DNA from: CAVQCJ01 sp963849365
GTDB lineage: Bacteria > Actinomycetota > Actinomycetes > Prado026
Assembly (NCBI GenBank): GCA_963849365.1
Contig: CAWKHA010000004.1
Span: 930,001-994,000 of the forward strand
Reading direction: 5' to 3'
DNA: 64,000 nt
A program made the translations under genes and the position numbers. Numbering within the stretch: position 1 is the stretch's first letter; every line of letters begins with the position of its first letter. Below, piece after piece: positions 59,111-64,000 of the stretch. The notes below the pieces were generated by a model, which saw nothing but the letters and a program-made list of their open reading frames with translations, made no database searches and was not told the origin of the DNA.

Positions 59111-60301
59111 GTGAGCAACGGCCCTCGACCCGCGACTGATGCGCGCGTCCTGGGCCTTCCGGGACGCGCGAAGGACCAGGACGCGCGCATCAGTCGGCGG
59201 GCGAACGGCTCGGCGCGGTGGTTGCGCGTCGCCGCGGCGCTCGCCGCCCTGTCTCTCGCAGCGGCACCCGCAGCGGCGCTGGCCAGTGGACCGGCCCGCC
59301 GGGCGGCGGCCCCGACGCCGGCGGTGTTCGGGATCGGGCCGTCCGGCGCGAACAAGGTCGACGGCAGGCCCTACTACTACTACCTGGCTCAGCCCGGTTC
59401 GACGCTGTCGGACCACGTCGCGGTCGTCAACATCGGCACCGCTCCGATCACGCTGAGCGTGTACGCGACCGACGCCGGCAACTCCGCGGACGGGTCGTTC
59501 GCGTTCCCGCCCGCCGCCGTCGAACCTGTCGACGCGGGTAGCTGGGTGCACGTCCAGCTTCCGCACGGCCGGACCACGATCACGCTGAGAGGTCGGAGCA
59601 CGGCGTTCCTTCCGGTCACACTCACGGTTCCGCCCGACGCGTCACCCGGTGACCACGCCGGCGCACTGGTCGCCTCGCTTCAGGGCGAGGTCAGGAACTC
59701 GCAGGGGCAGCTGATCCACCTGGACCAGCGGGTCGCGACCAGGATGTTCTTCCGGATCTCCGGGCCGTTGCACCCGAGGCTGGCGATCGAACGACTCGGG
59801 GCGACTTACCACGGCAGTCTGAACCCGTTCGCCAAGGGCGAGGTGACGGTCACGTACACCGTGCACAACACGGGAAACGTCAAGCTCGGCGGCACCCAGC
59901 TCGTCGACGTGAGCGGGCTGTTCGGGACGACAGCGGCGGTCGACGTGCCGGTGCTGCCCTTGCTGCTGCCCGGGGGTTCGGCGCGGCAGACCGTCCATGT
60001 GCACGGTGTGCTCCCGCGGGTCTGGATGTCCGCCGACGTCACCATCACCGCGGCCGGTCTGTCGGGTGACCTCGACCCGCACGCCGGCCCGTGGACCGCG
60101 TCCACGAGGTTCTGGGCCGTTCCGTGGTCGCTGCTGCTCCTGCTGCTGCTGATCCTGCTGGTCCTGGGCACGCTGGCGTACGAACGGCGCAGGCGCCGGC
60201 GCCGCTCGGCGCCCGGCGAGGAGAAAGGCCCGGAGCCACCGACAGCCCGCGAGCCGAAGCCCACGCCGACCGAGCCGACCCCGGAGGGTGTGCCGTCATG
60301 A
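59111..60301 (+). CDS. DUF916-type (WxL-interacting) membrane protein
   Basis: The protein (396 residues with this start) has the DUF916 domain: Y-Y-Y-Y-L-A-Q-P-G-S-T-L-S-D-H-V-A-V-V-N-I-G, S-V-Y-A-T-D-A, G-S-W-V-H-V, and L-T-V-P-P-D-A-S-P-G-D-H-A-G-A. A second immunoglobulin-like domain and a C-terminal span (L-L-L-L-L-L-L-I-L-L-V-L) with basic tail follow. In Firmicutes such proteins hold WxL proteins. The start is uncertain: the REP-like repeat falls within the first 30 codons; TTG 59222, at the signal-peptide core, is an alternative. Confidence 0.75.
   Translation: MSNGPRPATDARVLGLPGRAKDQDARISRRANGSARWLRVAAALAALSLAAAPAAALASGPARRAAAPTPAVFGIGPSGANKVDGRPYYYYLAQPGSTLSDHVAVVNIGTAPITLSVYATDAGNSADGSFAFPPAAVEPVDAGSWVHVQLPHGRTTITLRGRSTAFLPVTLTVPPDASPGDHAGALVASLQGEVRNSQGQLIHLDQRVATRMFFRISGPLHPRLAIERLGATYHGSLNPFAKGEVTVTYTVHNTGNVKLGGTQLVDVSGLFGTTAAVDVPVLPLLLPGGSARQTVHVHGVLPRVWMSADVTITAAGLSGDLDPHAGPWTASTRFWAVPWSLLLLLLLILLVLGTLAYERRRRRRRSAPGEEKGPEPPTAREPKPTPTEPTPEGVPS
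59133..59196. repeat. REP-like palindromic element, copy 2
   Basis: Perfect 21-bp arms at 59133-59153 and 59176-59196; the inner part CCTTC/GAAGG extends the stem after one mismatch. The arm core GACTGATGCGCGCGTC is the same as in copy 1 at 30961-31026. It overlaps the start region of the DUF916 gene. Confidence 0.8.
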
Positions 60302-61167
60302 CGTTCGTGCGCCGACTCACGAGGGCGGCGGTCGGGTCGGCGCCCCTCCTGCTCGCGGTGGGGCTCGCTGTGCCCGCTGCGCACGCCGACCCCGCACTCC
60401 CCTACACCGACGCCCGCGCTCAGGGCACGATCGGGCTCTGCGACTCGGCCGGGCACCCGGTGACCGCGGGCAACGTCGCGGACCTCCCGTTCGTCAGCAC
60501 GGTCGTCTCCTCCCAGCCTGCCCCGGCGAAGTACTCGGTGCGCAGCGGTAAGGCCACGCTCTACGCCTTCCAGCCGCGCAAGGAGGTGGACCCCGGCGAG
60601 TGGAGTGGTCAGCAGCTGTCGGGCGCCTCGCTGTTCACCAACTCGAAACACCCGATGGCGGCCATCACCACGGGTGACAAGGTGCTCTCCGACTTCCTGT
60701 TCGCGTTCCCGGCCAAGTGGGACGGGCTCGTCCAGCTCCGGCTCTACCTGAGCGCCCCCGACCAGCCGCAGTACACCCTCAGGTACCCGACGGTGAACCT
60801 GAAGGTGACCGGGAACACGTGGGCCGTCGTCGGTCCGGTCAGCGACGTGTCGTGCACGGTGGGCAAGGCGGTCTCGGTCGAGACCCTGCTGCTCAAGCCG
60901 TCCAGCTTCCCGTCGCCGTCGCAGGCCGGCGAGCGGCCCTCGACCAGCGCCACCCCCGTGGGGACGACGACGGCCACGAGCCCCGGCTCGACCGCGCTTG
61001 CCGGCGGGTCGGCGCAGCCGGTGTCAGCGGGCAGCAGCGGCTCGCCGGCCACCACGATCCTGTTGGGGCTGCTCGCGGTGGCCCTGGTGATCGCCATCGC
61101 GGGTGGCGTCCTGTACCTGCGCGGTCGCTCGGCGGCTCGCAGCGAGGCCGGCGTGCCCGCACCCTGA
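60298..61167 (+). CDS. Small membrane-anchored surface protein, paralogous to the WxL protein N-terminus
   Basis: The 289-residue protein has a signal peptide (1-31), a domain (35-200) with G-T-I-G-L-C-D-S-A-G-H-P-V-T-A-G, K-A-T-L-Y-A-F and G-E-W-S-G-Q-Q-L-S-G-A-S-L-F that parallels the N-terminal domain of the protein at 57213, a Ser/Thr-rich stalk, and a C-terminal span (I-L-L-G-L-L-A-V-A-L-V-I-A-I-A). I do not know a named family for the domain. It overlaps the DUF916 gene (ATGA), so both are made together. Confidence 0.7.
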   Translation: MTFVRRLTRAAVGSAPLLLAVGLAVPAAHADPALPYTDARAQGTIGLCDSAGHPVTAGNVADLPFVSTVVSSQPAPAKYSVRSGKATLYAFQPRKEVDPGEWSGQQLSGASLFTNSKHPMAAITTGDKVLSDFLFAFPAKWDGLVQLRLYLSAPDQPQYTLRYPTVNLKVTGNTWAVVGPVSDVSCTVGKAVSVETLLLKPSSFPSPSQAGERPSTSATPVGTTTATSPGSTALAGGSAQPVSAGSSGSPATTILLGLLAVALVIAIAGGVLYLRGRSAARSEAGVPAP

Positions 61168-61217
61168 GCCGGCGACGTCGAGGTCCAGGGCCGCTCCGCG
61201 GCCCGTTTGGCTGACGT

Positions 61218-61233
61218 ACCAGCGAACACTGGT
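61218..61233. promoter_or_regulatory. Candidate ArsR operator
   Basis: ACCAG-N6-CTGGT is a short palindrome 14 bp before the ArsR start. ArsR-family repressors usually bind such sites over their own promoter. The motif is short, so confidence is modest. Confidence 0.3.
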
Positions 61234-61247
61234 GCAATGATGGGTGC

Positions 61248-61610
61248 GTGGCATCAACGCGTACTGATCTGACGATCAGCCGTCCGGGCTCCGACGCCCC
61301 GACCACGCTCGGCCTGGTCTCCGTCGGTCCGGTGCTCCGGGCGCTCGCCGACCCCATGCGGGCCGCGATCCTCGAGCTGCTGGCCGCCGAGCAACAGTGC
61401 ACCTGTCACCTGCAGGAGGCCCTGGGCGCGAAGCAGACTCTTGTCTCGCACCACCTTCGGCTGCTGCGGGAGGCCGGGCTGGTGCAGGCCGAGCCGAGCG
61501 GGCGCTTCACGTACTACCGGCTCATCCCCGGCGCGTTCGACGCGGCCAGGAACGCTGTGACCGACCTCGCCGCTGTCGCCGGCTCCCAGCTGCCGAAGAG
61601 ACCGTGCTGA
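61248..61610 (+). CDS. arsR: ArsR-family metalloregulator
   Basis: The 120-residue winged-helix repressor has the helix-turn-helix Q-T-L-V-S-H-H-L-R-L-L-R-E-A-G-L-V and, before it, Q-Q-C-T-C-H-L-Q-E, where C-T-C in the recognition-side helix is the arsenite site of classical ArsR proteins (E-L-C-V-C-D-L). It ends in a cysteine. A GTG start is used. With the aquaporin and arsenate reductase nearby it is an arsenic-responsive regulator. Confidence 0.92.
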   Translation: MASTRTDLTISRPGSDAPTTLGLVSVGPVLRALADPMRAAILELLAAEQQCTCHLQEALGAKQTLVSHHLRLLREAGLVQAEPSGRFTYYRLIPGAFDAARNAVTDLAAVAGSQLPKRPC

Positions 61611-62368
61611 TGTCCGTCGACCACGTTCCGCCTCGTGCGTGGGCTCGACGGGTGGTGGCCGAGTTCGTCGGGACGGGACTGCTGGTCACTGTGGTGATCG
61701 GGTCCGGGATCGCCGCCCAGAATCTGTCCAGCGATGTCGGCCTACGGCTGCTGGAGAACGCGCTGGCGACTGCCGGAGGGCTGGCCGTGTTGATCCTGGT
61801 CCTCGGCCCGGTGTCCGGCGCGCACTTCAACCCCGTCGTGTCTGTCGCGGACTGGTGGCTGGGACACCGGTCGGGTACCGGGCTGACCGGCCGACAGCTC
61901 GGTGTGTACGTGCCTGCGCAGTGCCTCGGCGCAGTCTGCGGCGCGGTACTCGCCAACGCGATGTTCTCGCTGCCGCTGGTCTCGTGGTCCCAGCACCAGC
62001 GAACAGGGGCGGGCCTGCTGCTCTCCGAGGTCGTCGCGACGGCCGGGCTCGTGGTGCTGATCTTCGCGCTCGTCCGTGCGGGCAGCTTCTCGGTGATCCC
62101 GTGGGCGGTCGGTGCCTACATCGGCGCGGCGTACTGGTGGTCGTCCTCGACGTCGTTCGCCAACCCGGCAGCCACCCTCGGCCGAGCGTGCAGCAACACC
62201 TTCGCCGGTATCTCACCACCGTCGGTGCCCGGGTTCGTCGGAGCTCAGCTGGTCGGGCTGGCCGCAGGCGGTGCTGTCGTGCTGGTGCTCTTCCCCGGGG
62301 CCGGTCGCATGGCCGGCGATGTCGTCGTGCCCCAGACCGCTCTCGACCCGGCGGGTGAGCCGTCCTGA
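61610..62368 (+). CDS. Aquaporin (MIP family), arsenic-cluster type
   Basis: The 252-residue membrane channel has six spans and the two pore motifs G-A-H-F-N-P-V-V and S-F-A-N-P-A-A-T. In arsenic clusters of several bacteria an aquaglyceroporin (AqpS) takes the place of an arsenite efflux pump and lets arsenite leave by diffusion. It starts one base inside the ArsR stop codon, so the two are co-translated. Confidence 0.92.
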   Translation: MSVDHVPPRAWARRVVAEFVGTGLLVTVVIGSGIAAQNLSSDVGLRLLENALATAGGLAVLILVLGPVSGAHFNPVVSVADWWLGHRSGTGLTGRQLGVYVPAQCLGAVCGAVLANAMFSLPLVSWSQHQRTGAGLLLSEVVATAGLVVLIFALVRAGSFSVIPWAVGAYIGAAYWWSSSTSFANPAATLGRACSNTFAGISPPSVPGFVGAQLVGLAAGGAVVLVLFPGAGRMAGDVVVPQTALDPAGEPS

Positions 62369-62378
62369 CCGACCGCTC

Positions 62379-63761
62379 CTACCCTCCCGTCTCCCGGACC
62401 CAGGCCTGGCTGGCCAGCTGGACCGCGTCCCAGGGCGAGCCGAGCGGCGGGGTGTACGAGAGGTCGAGCTCGGAGATCCCGTCGACGGTCATCCGGTGGA
62501 AGAGCGCCGTGGCGAAGATGTCGACCCGCTTGGCGGTCTCCGTACCCAGCGGGCCGACGAGCTGGGCACCCAGCAGTCGTCCGCTGCCGGTGTCACCTGT
62601 CACCCGGATCGTGACCGGCTGCGCACCGGGGTAGTAGGCCTTGTGATCGTCCGGGCTCGACTGGCCGGTCGACGGTGTGTAGCCGGCAGCCAGCGCCTCG
62701 CTCTCGCGCAACCCGGTACGGGCAGCCACCACGTCGAAGACCTTCACCACCTGGGTGCCGATGCTGCCGGCGAAGCGGGCGCCGCCGCCGACGGCGTTCT
62801 CGCCCGCGACGCGGCCCTGCTTGTGCGCGGTGGTGCCGAGCGGGAGGTAGGTGACACCGAGCAGCCGGTGGTGGGTCACCACGCAGTCCCCGGCGGCCCG
62901 CACGTGTGGCAGGCCCGTGGCCATCGTCTCGTCCACGGCCACCGCCCCGTGGCTGCCCGTGCTCGCCCCGGCTCGCTCGAGCAGGTCGGTGTCCGGTCGC
63001 ACGCCGACGACCACCAGCACCAGGTCGACGTCCCAGCCGAGGGCCTCGTCGTCCACGCCGCGACCGTCCACGTGCAGCCGGCCGGACTTGCCGTTGCCGC
63101 GGCTGACGCGCGTGACGGTCGAGCGAGTGTGCACAGTGACGCCGTGACGCGTGAGCTCGGCGCGGACCAGGGCGCCGAGCTCCGGGTCGACGGTCGGCAG
63201 GACCTCGGGGAGCATCTCGACCTGGGTGACGGCGATGCCCCTGCTGGTGAGCCCCTCGGCCATCTCGAGTCCCACGTAGCCGGCGCCCACGATGAGCGCG
63301 TTCTCGGGCTGGATGCCCTGCAGGCTGCGGTCGAGCGCGAAAGTGTCGCCCATGGAGTGCAGCAGATGCACGCCGTCCTCGACGCCGAGCCGGTCCAGGC
63401 CCTCGATGGCTGGTCGCACCGGGACCGCACCCGTACCGACGACCAGCTCGTCGTACTCGAGCCAGGTCTTGTCGCCCCCTCGTTCATGCAGGGTGACCCG
63501 GCGACCGGCGACGTCGATCGAGGTGGCCGACGCGTTCAGACGCAGCTTCATGCCGGTGGCTTCCAGCTCGGCGCTCGTTCGGTGGGCGAGGTGGCGCCAG
63601 TCGGACACCTCGCCCGAGATGTAGTAGGGGATGCCGCAGATGGAGAAGTTGGGGAAGGCGTCGGCGACGACCACGGTCACGTCGGCGTTCGGGTCCAGCT
63701 CGCGGGCCCGCAGCGCGGCTGAGATGCCGGCGTCGCTCCCGCCGATGACGACGAGTCGCAC
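62379..63761 (-). CDS. FAD-dependent pyridine nucleotide-disulfide oxidoreductase (CoA-disulfide-reductase-like)
   Basis: The 460-residue flavoprotein has the FAD motif V-V-I-G-G-S-D-A-G-I-S-A-A, the single-cysteine motif F-S-I-C-G-I-P-Y-Y (as in CoA-disulfide reductase and NADH oxidases), the NAD motif L-I-V-G-A-G-Y-V-G-L-E-M-A and A-A-G-D-C-V near the FAD end, plus a C-terminal dimerisation domain. Many arsenic clusters carry such a flavoprotein. It starts with GTG 19 bp after the arsenate reductase stop codon. Confidence 0.88.
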   Translation of the reverse strand: MRLVVIGGSDAGISAALRARELDPNADVTVVVADAFPNFSICGIPYYISGEVSDWRHLAHRTSAELEATGMKLRLNASATSIDVAGRRVTLHERGGDKTWLEYDELVVGTGAVPVRPAIEGLDRLGVEDGVHLLHSMGDTFALDRSLQGIQPENALIVGAGYVGLEMAEGLTSRGIAVTQVEMLPEVLPTVDPELGALVRAELTRHGVTVHTRSTVTRVSRGNGKSGRLHVDGRGVDDEALGWDVDLVLVVVGVRPDTDLLERAGASTGSHGAVAVDETMATGLPHVRAAGDCVVTHHRLLGVTYLPLGTTAHKQGRVAGENAVGGGARFAGSIGTQVVKVFDVVAARTGLRESEALAAGYTPSTGQSSPDDHKAYYPGAQPVTIRVTGDTGSGRLLGAQLVGPLGTETAKRVDIFATALFHRMTVDGISELDLSYTPPLGSPWDAVQLASQAWVRETGG

Positions 63762-63780
63762 GAAAGACGCTCCGCCGCGG

Positions 63781-64000
63781 TTAGCCGGCGACCGGCACGT
63801 TCAACGACGCCAGCAAGTCCCGGACCCGCCGCTCGATCTCGTCCCGGACGGGACGCACGTCCTCGACGGACTTGCCGGCCGGGTCGTCGAGCTCCCAGTC
63901 CAGGTAACGCTTGCCGGGGTAGACCGGACAGGCGTCCCCGCATCCCATGGTGATGACCACGTCTGCCGCTCGTACGACCTCCTCGGTCCAGGGCTTCGGG
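63781..64000 (-). CDS. arsC: Arsenate reductase, low-molecular-weight phosphatase fold, C-terminal part
   Basis: The last 72 codons of a minus-strand gene cut by the window's right edge. The end shows V-I-T-M-G-C-G-D-A-C-P and P-G-K-R-Y-L-D-W-E-L-D-D-P-A-G-K, then D-E-I-E-R-R-V-R-D-L-L, which is the arsenate reductase pattern of the phosphatase-fold family. The nucleophile loop near the N-terminus is outside the window, so its electron donor (thioredoxin or mycothiol/mycoredoxin) cannot be told. It is followed by the flavoprotein gene in the same operon. Confidence 0.85.
   Translation of the reverse strand, partial: PKPWTEEVVRAADVVITMGCGDACPVYPGKRYLDWELDDPAGKSVEDVRPVRDEIERRVRDLLASLNVPVAG

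Noticed and set aside
1..64000. CRISPR arrays, rRNA genes, prophage genes
   Set aside because: No regularly spaced direct repeats, no rRNA-like conserved blocks, and no phage structural or integrase genes were seen on either strand.

Overview
This 64 kb window is chromosomal DNA of a high-GC actinomycete. The evidence is GC-rich codon third positions, many GTG and TTG starts, operons joined by 4-nt ATGA/GTGA overlaps, TANNNT -10 boxes, likely leaderless genes, and actinobacterial families (DUF2277, DUF2530, a CsoR-copZ-copA set, Nur-type and PHO-type boxes). I cannot fix the genus from sequence alone. There is one tRNA (Ser, UGA), no rRNA, no CRISPR array and no intact insertion sequence.

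Layout. 1-2.4 kb: the end of a GH65 phosphorylase gene coupled to beta-phosphoglucomutase, and a secreted PQQ-like beta-propeller. 2.4-12 kb: a TetR regulator divergent from a catabolic/uptake operon (amidohydrolase, peptide-type ABC transporter with an amidase gene inside it; one permease gene carries an apparent frameshift). 12-13.6 kb: an HtrA protease and tRNA-Ser. 13.7-22.2 kb: a complete vacuolar/archaeal-type (V/A) ATPase operon ending in a universal stress protein. 22.2-26.3 kb: STAS protein, HxlR regulator with a divergent methyltransferase, small proteins, then an 816-bp gene-poor tract. 26.3-31.7 kb: a type II toxin-antitoxin pair, a subtilase, a copper amine oxidase and a HAD dehalogenase. 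31.7-36.4 kb: metals: a NiCoT nickel transporter behind a Nur-like box, csoR-copZ-copA, and peptide deformylase. 36.4-46.5 kb: a GGDEF-EAL protein, ABC-F ATPase, DUF2277, Smr, MFS exporter, lipoprotein hydrolase, ABC-2 exporter and a GlxA/AraC regulator.

46.5-61.2 kb is the most unusual part. A pst-type phosphate transporter operon (pstB, an unknown gene, pstC, pstA) continues without gaps into two large membrane-tethered PstS-like proteins and a sortase-fold membrane protein that appears to lack the catalytic His and Cys. It is followed by another secreted PstS-like protein, a WxL-type surface protein with Ig-like repeats, a DUF916 (WxL-interacting) membrane protein, and a small membrane protein that shares a domain with the WxL protein. 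PHO-box-like 11-bp direct repeats lie in front of three of these units, so I read the block as a phosphate-starvation cell-surface assembly. 61.2-64 kb is an arsenic cluster: ArsR, an aquaporin, and on the other strand a CoA-disulfide-reductase-like flavoprotein and arsenate reductase (cut by the window edge).

A 60-66 bp palindromic element with perfect 21-22 bp arms occurs twice (about 30.96 and 59.13 kb) and looks like a genome-specific REP-type repeat.
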